A DNA stretch of 52,376 bases, taken from contig JADGHG010000003.1 in NCBI GenBank assembly GCA_019689585.1, forward strand, positions 1 through 52,376, written 5' to 3'. Both the position numbers and the translations under genes were made by a program. The stretch comes from Clostridia bacterium. Its GTDB lineage: Bacteria; Bacillota; Sulfobacillia; RBS10-35; JADGHG01. This document shows positions 8,979-16,675 of this stretch, one piece after another (within the stretch, counting starts at the first letter, position 1; each line of letters starts with the position of its first letter). The notes beneath the pieces were generated by a model that saw nothing but the letters and a program-made list of their open reading frames with translations, ran no database searches and had not been told where the DNA came from.

Positions 8979-10324
8979 ACCGCCTGAGCCTGCGCCTCAG
9001 CGCGGCCATCGCCGCCGTCTTCCTGCTGGCCCTCCTTTTGTCCGGCCTTCTGACGTACGCGGGCGTCAAGCGGCAGATGGAGCTCGCCGCCCGCACCCAG
9101 GCGGAGGCCGTGGTCCAGACGCTGCGACGTACGTATGCAGAACCGGAGGACGGCCAGCGGGACCAGCACGCCGACCCGGCCGACGGAGACTTCCTCGCCG
9201 GGGTGCCTCCGGGCATCGAGATCGTCATCCGCGACGGATCGGGACGGGTCGTGAACGCGACATCGCCCGGGGCGGTCCGGCTGCTCCCCGGCACGGGGAT
9301 CCAAAGCGCCGGCGAATCCTTGTACTGGGTGATCCGGAAACCGCTCGACCGCGACGGCCGGCTCATCGTCACGGTCGGTGTGCCCTTCGGCGGTGCGTGG
9401 GAGTTCCTCGAGCTGCTGCGCGCGCGCCTTCTCATGATCGGCGCCGGGAGCGGCCTCGCCGTGCTGGCCGTCGTCTTCCTCCTGGTCCGGGCCAAACTGC
9501 GCCCCCTGCGCGAGCTCGCACAGGCGGCCCGCCAACTGGGGCAGGGCGACTGGGGTCGCCGGTTCGACGCGCGCGGGTCGCCGGAAGAGGTCGCGGCTCT
9601 GGGTCAGTCGTTTAACGACATGGCCGACCGCCTGGAGGCCGCGTTCGAACGGCAGCGCACGTTCGTGGCCGACGCCGCCCACGAGCTGCGGACTCCGGTC
9701 GCCATCCTGGACGGGTACACGCGCATGCTCCAGCGTTGGGGGAAGTCCGATCCCCGCGTGCTCGACGAATCGCTGGACGCCATGTCCACCGAGACGGCAT
9801 ACATGGCGAAGCTCGTGCAGAAACTGCTCGCCGCAAGCCGCGACGGCCGGTCGGCGGCCGAGCCCCCGACCGCCTTCCACCTGGACGACCTGCTCGCGCA
9901 GGTCGTCTCTGCGACGCGACTCCTGGGCCGCGAGCGGGACGTCGCGGTGCGGCTCGGGACGATCAAGCCTCTCACGGTCAAGGGGGACCCGGACGCCATG
10001 CGGGAGGCCTTGCTCGCGGTGATCGAGAACGCCATCAAATTCACCAAGCCCGGAACCGCGGTGGAGGTGTCCTGCGAAGCGTCGGGCGACGCCGCCCGGG
10101 TCGTCGTCCGCGACCAGGGGCCTGGTATTGCACCCGAAGCCCTGCCTCACATCTTCGAGCGCTTCTTCAAGGCGGACCGCGCCCGCGCCCGCCACATCGA
10201 GGGCACGGGTCTGGGTCTGTCCATCGCCAGCGATCTGATGAAGTCCCAAGGCGGCCGCGTGTACGTGCTCGAGACGTCCCCTACGGGCACGGCCTTCGCC
10301 TTGGAACTGCCGCTCTTCTCATGA
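8975..10324 (+). CDS. Two-transmembrane sensor histidine kinase
   Basis: 449 residues. Helix 1 is about residues 9-30. An extracytoplasmic region of about 120 residues follows (31-150), with an acidic stretch near 56-72. Helix 2 is about 152-172, then HAMP (about 173-225), HisKA with His236 in DAAHELRTPV, and HATPase with ENAIKFT, DQGPGIA, FFKADRAR and GTGLGLSIA. The layout matches BaeS/CssS-type envelope-stress or ligand sensors. It is coupled to its regulator and followed 75 bp later by a small secreted acidic protein, which may be its target or its ligand. Confidence 0.94.
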   Translation: MNRLSLRLSAAIAAVFLLALLLSGLLTYAGVKRQMELAARTQAEAVVQTLRRTYAEPEDGQRDQHADPADGDFLAGVPPGIEIVIRDGSGRVVNATSPGAVRLLPGTGIQSAGESLYWVIRKPLDRDGRLIVTVGVPFGGAWEFLELLRARLLMIGAGSGLAVLAVVFLLVRAKLRPLRELAQAARQLGQGDWGRRFDARGSPEEVAALGQSFNDMADRLEAAFERQRTFVADAAHELRTPVAILDGYTRMLQRWGKSDPRVLDESLDAMSTETAYMAKLVQKLLAASRDGRSAAEPPTAFHLDDLLAQVVSATRLLGRERDVAVRLGTIKPLTVKGDPDAMREALLAVIENAIKFTKPGTAVEVSCEASGDAARVVVRDQGPGIAPEALPHIFERFFKADRARARHIEGTGLGLSIASDLMKSQGGRVYVLETSPTGTAFALELPLFS

Positions 10325-10338
10325 TGCTCTCAGTTTCT

Positions 10339-10354
10339 TTTCACAGGCGTTTCA
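10339..10354 (+). promoter_or_regulatory. 11-bp-phased direct repeat upstream of the acidic secreted protein
   Basis: TTTCA occurs at 10339 and 10350, exactly 11 bases apart, in the contexts TTTCACAGG and TTTCATCTGG. These resemble the CTCATC/AGG repeats at 8239-8255 upstream of the regulator gene. A weak -10-like TACGCT follows at 10366-10371. This is consistent with one regulator controlling its own operon and this gene, which is inferred. Confidence 0.38.
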
Positions 10355-10399
10355 TCTGGCCGGACTACGCTTGAGCAAAGGGGAGGAGGTGAATACACG

Positions 10400-10717
10400 G
10401 TGAAGTGGAGCAGGTGGGCAACAGCGCTCGCCGTGGTCGGCATTGTATCCCTCGCGGGGTTCGCCGGCGGCCGGCTGGCGTTCGCGGCGCAGTCTCCGGC
10501 TCCGTCGGTCGATGCTGCGTCCCATGCCCAGGGGGATACGGACAACGTCGAGCAGCAGGTCGGCGACCAGAGCGGTCCCGATGGTCAGCAGGACGGCGAG
10601 GAAGCGGGGAGCGCCGACGAGGCGAACGACGGTTCGGACGCGTCGGACGCCGCGGTCGGCGACGTCTCCGGCCAGGTCGTTGGTGCGGACGAGGCAGACC
10701 AGGGCGAGGGTCGCTGA
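10400..10717 (+). CDS. Small secreted, highly acidic protein
   Basis: 105 residues from a GTG start at 10400, preceded by an excellent GGGAGGAGGTGA. A Sec signal peptide spans about residues 1-29 (MKWSRW, a hydrophobic core, then AFA/AQS). The mature part, about 76 residues, is disordered-looking and rich in Asp, Glu, Gly, Ala, Ser and Gln. It has roughly 19 acidic residues, no Lys and a single Arg at the very end. I do not recognise a family. It follows a sensor kinase/regulator operon and carries the same phased repeat upstream. It could bind cations or cationic peptides at the cell surface, but that is speculation. Confidence 0.75.
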   Translation: MKWSRWATALAVVGIVSLAGFAGGRLAFAAQSPAPSVDAASHAQGDTDNVEQQVGDQSGPDGQQDGEEAGSADEANDGSDASDAAVGDVSGQVVGADEADQGEGR

Positions 10718-10722
10718 CGCGG

Positions 10723-10753
10723 GCAGGCGCCTCTCTTCCCGAGAGGCGCCTGC
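10723..10753 (+). terminator. Strong hairpin terminator
   Basis: A perfect 13-bp stem (GCAGGCGCCTCTC and its complement) around a 5-base loop, starting 5 bases after the stop of the acidic protein gene. Only a short T-run (gcgtttcc) follows, so it is a GC-rich stem with a weak U-tract. It probably ends the regulator-kinase-acidic protein transcript. Confidence 0.75.
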
Positions 10754-10867
10754 GCGTTTCCGCCGCGGGTCGCCGCACCCTGCGCAGCCTCAAGACCCGC
10801 GTCTTTCTCACCACGGTCTAATGAACGGCGGCGTACACCGCGCTAGCCTGGGACATGGAGTGACGCG

Positions 10868-12004
10868 ATGCGACGCGCTTCGACCGAGCGGAGACGCGCG
10901 GCGGCGATAGTGACACTCGCCGTGGGCCTCATTCTCGTGGCCTGCGCCCCCGTGTCGCAGCCGGCGACCTCGCCGCTTGCGAAGAGCGAGTACACGCTGA
11001 CCCCCTCCGAAGGCGTCGCCTCGGAGGCCTCCCCGTTCACGCTGGGCACGCCGTTCAGCCCCAGTGAACCGGCGCATCCGGGACCTTTGCCCGGCGACCT
11101 CCTCATCGCGGACCGCTTCAACCGGCGCCTAGTCATCGTCTCGCCGGCGAAGAAGATCCTGTGGGACTACACCTTCCCCGCCTCCGTGGACGGCGGTGTC
11201 GGCAAGCGCGGCCCCGACGACGCCTTCCTCACGCCCGGCGACAAGACGATCATCACGAACGAGGAAGACAATCACACGATCGAGGAGGTCGACCTCGCCA
11301 CCAAGAAGATCGTGTGGTCCTACGGGCATCCCGGCGTACCCGGAAGCAAGCCGGGATTCCTCAACACGCCGGACGACGCCTATCGGCTGCCGAACGGCTG
11401 GACCACCGTGGCCGACATCGGCAACTGCCGGATCCTCACGATCGCCCCCGACGGAACCGTCGTGAAGCAGTACGGTCGGACGCTGGTCTGCCGCCACGGT
11501 CCGCCGCGGACCTACGCGAGCCCGAACGGCGACACGCCTCTTCCCGACGGCGGCATGCTGGTCACGGAGATCGGCGGCAGCCACGCGATCCGCCTCGACG
11601 CCCAAGGGCGCGTCGTCTGGGATCTCAAGCTACCCATCCGCTACCCCTCGGACGCGCAACTCCTCCCGGATGGGAACGTGCTCGTCGTCTCCTACACGAG
11701 CCCCGGCACAGTCCTCAAGATCTCGCCCGAGGGGAAGGTGCTCTGGAAGTACGGACCCACAAGCGGCGAGGGCCGCCTGGACAAGCCCTCCCTGGCCATC
11801 GAACTGCCCAACGGCAACATCGCGGTCAACGACGACGCCAATCACCGCGTGGTCGTGATCGACCCGAGGACGAACGACATCGTCTGGCAGTTCGGGGTCA
11901 CCGGCGTCCCGGGGGACGACGCGACGCACCTGAACACCCCCGACGGCATGGACTTCGTCCCGTTCGCCGTCGGCGACGCCCTCTACTTCGCGAGCCACCA
12001 CTGA
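10868..12004 (+). CDS. Beta-propeller lipoprotein (PQQ/NHL-like repeats)
   Basis: 378 residues. A basic N-terminus and hydrophobic core lead to a lipobox, LVAC, with Cys26 as the lipidation site. After a Ser/Pro-rich linker (about 30-70), the body is made of repeats such as LLIADRFNRRLVIVSP, ITNEEDNHTIEEVD, LPDGNVLVVSY, LPNGNIAVNDD and NHRVVVIDP. Each gives a strand set ending in WxYG or WxFG, typical of arylsulfotransferase-like/PQQ-type propellers. No catalytic residues can be assigned. It is likely an extracytoplasmic binding or scaffold protein. The ATG follows GGAGTGA. Confidence 0.8.
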   Translation: MRRASTERRRAAAIVTLAVGLILVACAPVSQPATSPLAKSEYTLTPSEGVASEASPFTLGTPFSPSEPAHPGPLPGDLLIADRFNRRLVIVSPAKKILWDYTFPASVDGGVGKRGPDDAFLTPGDKTIITNEEDNHTIEEVDLATKKIVWSYGHPGVPGSKPGFLNTPDDAYRLPNGWTTVADIGNCRILTIAPDGTVVKQYGRTLVCRHGPPRTYASPNGDTPLPDGGMLVTEIGGSHAIRLDAQGRVVWDLKLPIRYPSDAQLLPDGNVLVVSYTSPGTVLKISPEGKVLWKYGPTSGEGRLDKPSLAIELPNGNIAVNDDANHRVVVIDPRTNDIVWQFGVTGVPGDDATHLNTPDGMDFVPFAVGDALYFASHH

Positions 12005-12117
12005 TCCCCGGTCGCAGGCGCCCCGTCCGGGCTCGGGCAGCCGGCGGCAGGATCTCGGCGGCCGCGCCCCGAACCGCCCCGGCGTGCATCTTTCGTGACC
12101 CGAAAGGAGTCTGTGCC

Positions 12118-13914
12118 ATGGCGGAGCGCCCGCGGCGATCGCAGGTCCCCGTGGAGGAGACCTGGAACCTGCACGACATCTACCCGAGCGACGAGGCCTG
12201 GGAGGCGGACCTCGCCCGAGTGCCCGAGGCGGCCGCGGCGGTCCGCGCGTACCAGGGCCACCTGCACGAGGGCGGCGCCACGCTCCTCGCCTGCCTTCGC
12301 GCGCGCGACGCCTTCCTCGAGCTGGCCGCGAAGGTGGGAGCATACGCGCGCCTTCACCAGTCGGCGGACGGGACCGACCCGAACAACCAGTCGATGAGCG
12401 AACGGGCGGGGTCGGCGCTCGCCCGGGCCGAGGCGGAGGTGGCCTTCCTCACACCCGAGCTCCTCGCGCTCCCCGAAGGCACGATCGAGCGCTACCTGCG
12501 AGAGGAGCCCGGCCTCTCCACCTACCGGCGCCAGCTCGAGCGCGTCGCGCGCCGGCGGCCGCACACGCTGGGCGCGGAGGCCGAGGAGGCGATCGCCTCG
12601 CTGGGCGAGGCGCTCGCCGCGCCGTCTGCGATCTACCAGCGCGCGACGTCGGCCGACCTGGACTTCCCAAGCGTCCGCGACGCGCGCGGCGAGGAGGTCG
12701 CCGTCTCGCTCGCGGGGGCCCAGCGGCTCCTCGCCTCGACCGATCGCGACCTCCGCCGCCGCGTGCACGAGGCTCTCGGCGCGGGGCTGCGCCGTCACCA
12801 CCACACGCTGGCCACGGCGCTCGCGTCGGTCGTGAAGCGCAACGTGACCATGGCGCGGCTTCGCCGCTTCGCCTCGGCCGAGCAGATGATCCTCCACGGC
12901 CAGGAGGTGCCGTACGAGGTCTACACGAACGTCCTCGACGTCATCCACGACGAGATCGCGCCTCACGTGCGGCGGCTGATGAGGCTCCGGAAGCGCGTCC
13001 TCGGGCTCGACGAGCTGCGCAGCTACGACCTCGCCGTGCCGCTCGACCCCGGGTTCGACCCGCAGTACACGTGGGAGGACGCGGAGCGCCTCATCCGCGA
13101 AGGCCTGGCGCCGCTCGGGGAGGAGTACGGCGAGATCCTGCGCAGGGCCTTCCACGAGCGCTGGGTCGACCGGGCGGACAACGTCGGCAAACCGCACGGC
13201 GCCTTCTGCAGCAGCGTCTACGGGGTGCACCCGTACATCCTCATGACCTGGACCGGGAGGCTGCGCAACGTCTTCACGCTCGCCCACGAGCTCGGCCACG
13301 CCGCGCACGGGATGCTCGCCGCCCGCAACCAGGTGGTGAGCAACGTCTGGACGACGCTCTTCTTCGTCGAGGCGCCGTCCACGTGCAACGAAGTGTTCCT
13401 GGGCACGCACCTCCTCGCGACCGCGCGCGATCCGCGCCTGCGGCGCCACGTGATCCAGCAGTTCATGGGGACGTTCCTCCACAACATGGTGACCCACCTC
13501 CTGCAGGGGCACCTCGAGCGGCGGCTCTACCGGCTCGCCGAGGCCGGAAGGCCGCTCACGCTGGCGACGATCACCGAGGCCCAGGCCGAGGTCTACGAGC
13601 GCTTCTACCAGGGCACGGTGGTCTTCGACGAGGTCGACCACCTCGACTGGATGACGGTGCCCCACTACTACCGCGGGCTCTACCCGTACACGTACGCGGC
13701 CGGGCTCACCTGCGGCGTCGCGGTCGCACGGGCGGCGCAGCGCGAGGGGCGGCCGGCCGTGGAGCGGTGGCTCGAGGCGCTCAAAGCCGGCGGGACGCTT
13801 CCGCCGCTCGAGCTCATGACGACGGCCGGCGTCGACATGACGACGCCGGCGCCCATGCGGGAGGCGGTCGCGTTCTTCGGGGAGCTCGTCGCGGAGCTCG
13901 AGAAGAGCTTCTGA
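12118..13914 (+). CDS. pepF: Oligoendopeptidase F (M3 family zinc peptidase)
   Basis: 598 residues, the usual PepF length. The zinc site is FTLAHELGHAAHG, with His390, Glu391 and His394, and the third ligand is likely the Glu in VEAPSTCNE about 30 residues on. The C-terminal HYYRGLYPYTYAAG is also typical. The enzyme hydrolyses short peptides in the cytosol. The ATG follows AAAGGAG eight bases upstream. The N-terminal 200 residues are the helical M3B lid domain. It starts 113 bp after the lipoprotein gene. The 198 bp between its stop and 14113 hold no gene or clear terminator that I can see. Confidence 0.95.
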   Translation: MAERPRRSQVPVEETWNLHDIYPSDEAWEADLARVPEAAAAVRAYQGHLHEGGATLLACLRARDAFLELAAKVGAYARLHQSADGTDPNNQSMSERAGSALARAEAEVAFLTPELLALPEGTIERYLREEPGLSTYRRQLERVARRRPHTLGAEAEEAIASLGEALAAPSAIYQRATSADLDFPSVRDARGEEVAVSLAGAQRLLASTDRDLRRRVHEALGAGLRRHHHTLATALASVVKRNVTMARLRRFASAEQMILHGQEVPYEVYTNVLDVIHDEIAPHVRRLMRLRKRVLGLDELRSYDLAVPLDPGFDPQYTWEDAERLIREGLAPLGEEYGEILRRAFHERWVDRADNVGKPHGAFCSSVYGVHPYILMTWTGRLRNVFTLAHELGHAAHGMLAARNQVVSNVWTTLFFVEAPSTCNEVFLGTHLLATARDPRLRRHVIQQFMGTFLHNMVTHLLQGHLERRLYRLAEAGRPLTLATITEAQAEVYERFYQGTVVFDEVDHLDWMTVPHYYRGLYPYTYAAGLTCGVAVARAAQREGRPAVERWLEALKAGGTLPPLELMTTAGVDMTTPAPMREAVAFFGELVAELEKSF

Positions 13915-14112
13915 TGGGACTGCCGGATGTCCCGGCACGTCAAGCACGGCGGGTCAAACGCGCCCTTGGAGCGCTCCGGACCCTCCCTGCTATACGTTGC
14001 CTCACCTCTTTCGCGACCGTCGCGTGCGGCGTTGCGCATCCGTACAGCGCAGCCCCGAGTGCGCGGCCATCCGAGCGGCGGGCCGCCCACGTCGGGTTGC
14101 CAGAATGTCGTC

Positions 14113-14586
14113 CTACTGCGCGTACCACAAGTTCCATCGGTCACGTTCCTTCGTGACAAACATCTCCTCACCCATCAGGCTGTTGCTGGGGGCGGCGTTC
14201 GGATATTGCACGAACACGACCCACGTGCTGTGTGCGACGTCGGCTCCACACCATGTAACGACAAATTGCCCCCAAACGCCCGCCTCTCCGGCCTGCTCCA
14301 GCCGAACGACCTTGAACGTGTTAAACATCGATTCGGAGGAAACGAACTCCGATTCGAGCTCCCGGACAGCTGCAATCGCCTTCGGCAATTGTCGAGCAAT
14401 CTCGTCATGGTCCCTGCTTCCGGTCGTCGCAAGCCGATCCGCCCGGGGACACGCATCCCACGGCTCAATGCCTGGTGTATACGTGACAACGAGGGGAAGA
14501 TCGCCCTGCGAAACGAGGCCCTGGCAAGCGCCGAGGAGTCCGGCTGCACCTATGGCCGCCACGGCGGCCGCTACCCGCCACCGCAC
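14113..14586 (-). CDS. Uncharacterised lipoprotein
   Basis: 157 residues from a GTG start with AAGGGGATGA upstream. The signal sequence is Ala-rich and ends in a lipobox, LLGAC, with Cys21. The mature part has three further Cys residues and no recognisable family; it ends in an aromatic stretch (RDRWNLWYAQ). Codon use is visibly less GC-biased than in the flanking genes. It is the last gene of a four-gene minus-strand cluster, 57 bp after the MauE-like gene. A surface partner of that system is plausible, without direct evidence. Confidence 0.7.
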   Translation of the reverse strand: MRWRVAAAVAAIGAAGLLGACQGLVSQGDLPLVVTYTPGIEPWDACPRADRLATTGSRDHDEIARQLPKAIAAVRELESEFVSSESMFNTFKVVRLEQAGEAGVWGQFVVTWCGADVAHSTWVVFVQYPNAAPSNSLMGEEMFVTKERDRWNLWYAQ

Positions 14587-14643
14587 CGGGTGTCATCCCC
14601 TTCCACCCACCACAACATGTACGTAGCCCTTCAGATATGAGGA

Positions 14644-15243
14644 CTAAAGATCTGGCGCATAGTCGACTATCTCACTCGAGAGAATTTCTTTCCACCGTGC
14701 TACTTCCTTCACACGTATCTCTGCCTGCCGAATCAGATCAGCTGTCACCTTCCTTCGCGCACGGTATTTCAGAATCCCGGGCCCAAGCGCAATCGCAGTA
14801 AGCCCAAGGGCGGCCGGGTGTGACAATGAGCCAGTAGGATGGAACGCTGTTCCAACCACTGCTGCTATGCTGCAAGCAAGTATAAAAAGGCTTCGCGCCA
14901 GTGTTCGTAAGGTAACGGTGTCATCGGCAGAACCACTGCAACCGCATGGTACAGGGGTCCCTCTTCTCAAGACCATCGACGTTGCCACAACGAAACAAAT
15001 TGCAAGGGCTATTCCGAGCATCGGGCCGACCACACTTGAGCCTGCGAAAAGAATGACGAGTCCTACCAACATCTCAAACCAAGGCAATGCGAGCCCGATT
15101 GGCCGCGTGAAGCTAGCCGGCAGGATTCCGTAAGCGGACACAACTGACCGAGACGACGGATAGTCCGCCAACTTCATCCCGGCCGAACACACAAACATCG
15201 TCCCCAGCCAAGCACGGATGATCGACAAGAGGTCAATATTCAC
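14644..15243 (-). CDS. MauE/DoxX-like redox membrane protein
   Basis: 199 residues from the GTG at 15243. This start follows AGAGGTAG, which overlaps the previous gene's stop; an in-frame TTG at 15249 and a longer frame overlapping the upstream gene are possible. There are four to five helices. The RxxxG(M/A)KL region near 20-25 and a P-C-G-C-S-G motif (Cys100, Cys102) after helix three are hallmarks of MauE-type proteins. In methylamine utilisation MauE is needed, with MauD, to mature the disulfide-rich MauA subunit. Here it lies beside a 22-Cys protein, so a role in moving electrons or disulfides across the membrane is a reasonable inference. A basic helical tail follows. Confidence 0.75.
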   Translation of the reverse strand: MNIDLLSIIRAWLGTMFVCSAGMKLADYPSSRSVVSAYGILPASFTRPIGLALPWFEMLVGLVILFAGSSVVGPMLGIALAICFVVATSMVLRRGTPVPCGCSGSADDTVTLRTLARSLFILACSIAAVVGTAFHPTGSLSHPAALGLTAIALGPGILKYRARRKVTADLIRQAEIRVKEVARWKEILSSEIVDYAPDL

Positions 15244-15253
15244 AACCAACGAC

Positions 15254-15868
15254 CTACCTCTTGACCCACAATTTCGTGACACGAAAGCCACCATCCGGTA
15301 ATCTCAGCCCGACTGTACCTACAGTCATGCCCGGAACAAGTGCTGTGCGCCCGCCCTGCAGAGGGATATCGCCTTCACCCACGACCTCGAGCACCGGAGA
15401 CAGCTCAACCTTAACCGGTCCTCGCCTCGTCATCAAGTTCAGGTGGTCGGAGCCGACATGCTCGATAACCCCGTCACGACGGCCGATGTTGACCCACACC
15501 CACTGACTCCGGGCGCGGAGGCTGCCGTCTGGTAACGGCGTTCCCCGCACGTCAAGCCAGTCACCGATTTGAACTACCTGGTGGTTTCGAAAGACCTCCT
15601 TCCACACCACGGTGTCGGGCTGAAATCGAACAGCTCGAACGCCTGCACCGGACTCGAGGATGACTCCGGTTTCCGTGCGGTCTACAACACGTCCTGACGC
15701 AAACCCCGGGTCTGGGCCCACAACCTGATCCACAGTGGGTCGAAGTGCAGTCCGTCGCGGTGGGTGGGTGCCGATCGCCTGTAAGACCCCTGGGTACAGA
15801 AAGTCGACTACAAGAACGAGGGCTCCCCCCAGGATCGTCAGAAACGAACGACGGCTGATAGGCTCCAT
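15254..15868 (-). CDS. Tat-exported protein with OB-fold-like repeats
   Basis: 204 residues. The ATG at 15868 follows GGAGGCG. A twin-arginine signal, S-R-R-S-F-L at residues 5-10, leads into a hydrophobic core. There is no cysteine in the protein. The remainder looks like small beta-barrels: strands such as SGRVVDRTETGVILES, WLDVRGTPLPDGSLRA and GVIEHVGSDHLNLMTRRG resemble DUF5666-type OB folds. Tat export suggests that the protein folds, or binds a cofactor or partner, before transport. It sits between the Cys-rich gene (32 bp upstream) and the MauE-like gene (10 bp downstream), in one probable operon. Confidence 0.72.
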   Translation of the reverse strand: MEPISRRSFLTILGGALVLVVDFLYPGVLQAIGTHPPRRTALRPTVDQVVGPDPGFASGRVVDRTETGVILESGAGVRAVRFQPDTVVWKEVFRNHQVVQIGDWLDVRGTPLPDGSLRARSQWVWVNIGRRDGVIEHVGSDHLNLMTRRGPVKVELSPVLEVVGEGDIPLQGGRTALVPGMTVGTVGLRLPDGGFRVTKLWVKR

Positions 15869-15900
15869 GCCAGCGCCTCCGTGTTGGCAACCGCTCCAGT

Positions 15901-16302
15901 CTAGCAGCACAGCTGTGTAGGCTTAGTCGCAGCGTTCATATTGGTTATTCGCCCTTGGTGCAGGGGAGCAAAGACGGTAAACATAGCCTTCGTGAAATCT
16001 ACCATCGCCGTGCTACTGGGGCCGGTGTCCACCCGCACGGCGGCGACCCAGTTCACACAATCGGTGGTGAACACCATTTGGTCTCCACAACTTGGACACA
16101 ACCCGCAGGATTTCGCCTGTCCGCACTCCCATGCGAACCCGCGGTTTCCGGAGTTGCATGTGCAGCACGCCCCGACTCCACATGCGTTCCCTTCGCCACA
16201 TGGCGTTGAGCAGTCACTCCCCTGGCAACAGCACGCGTCGCAGTCGCAAGTATCCGGGTAGCAGCAGAACCACGTTGCGTCGCCGCAGCACGGCTCGCTC
16301 AT
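15901..16302 (-). CDS. Cysteine-rich protein (22 Cys in 133 residues), possible double-psi barrel
   Basis: 133 residues with 22 cysteines: two CC pairs and a CCC in the first 26 residues, then more up to residue 82, and a C-terminal Cys-Cys. No Sec or Tat signal is visible. The part after Cys82 (WVAAVRVDTGPS, then VDFTKAMFTVFAPL and QGRI) resembles the strand-GP-strand-helix pattern of RlpA/barwin/expansin double-psi beta-barrels; this is a by-eye resemblance only. The ATG follows GAGGAGGGG and a good promoter lies upstream. First gene of the MauE-containing operon. A metal-binding (metallothionein-like) role is the main alternative to a disulfide-rich one. Confidence 0.72.
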   Translation of the reverse strand: MSEPCCGDATWFCCYPDTCDCDACCCQGSDCSTPCGEGNACGVGACCTCNSGNRGFAWECGQAKSCGLCPSCGDQMVFTTDCVNWVAAVRVDTGPSSTAMVDFTKAMFTVFAPLHQGRITNMNAATKPTQLCC

Positions 16303-16675
16303 GTTTCCCCTCCTCGCCCGTTCCGTCCCGCATGATAGCCGCTACTACCATACACTGCCGGGCCAAGAATTGCAACCCGGATAGGAACAGGTGTCGTAAA
16401 CGGCAGCCAAGGCTCGCCACGCTACGGCGACATGCCGGAGCATCAGTGGACCTGAGAGCTCGCGTCCGGCGACCCGGTCGAGTACGCCGCCCGGAGCAGT
16501 TCGATGGCGGAGGGATGCGCCCCGCCAACCACAGGACGGGGCGAGCAGCTTGCCGACATGCCGGGGGCTTCGCCGCCCGTCGCGGTCATGCCCCCGTCTC
16601 CGAAAACCGGCTCGCCGGTGCCCAAGCGGCGAGCCCGGCCGGGCGACGATGATCCCGCTCCCGCATCGCAGTCCG
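16303..16675. other. Intergenic region between Cys-rich operon and MFS gene
   Basis: 373 bp without a convincing gene. The half next to the Cys-rich gene is AT-richer and holds its promoter. The half next to the MFS stop is GC-rich, like the chromosome backbone, and shows nothing I can name. The change in composition marks one edge of the low-GC cluster. Confidence 0.5.
16347..16375 (-). promoter_or_regulatory. Sigma-A-type promoter for the Cys-rich operon
   Basis: On the minus strand TTGCAA (16370-16375) and TATGGT (16347-16352) are separated by exactly 17 bases. Each matches four of six consensus positions. They lie about 45 bp upstream of the ATG of the Cys-rich gene. Confidence 0.5.

Noticed and set aside
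14113-16302. A methylamine dehydrogenase (mau) operon
   Set aside because: Only the MauE-like protein fits. There is no large subunit, MauA-type light chain, MauD or MauG, and the Cys-rich protein does not match MauA.
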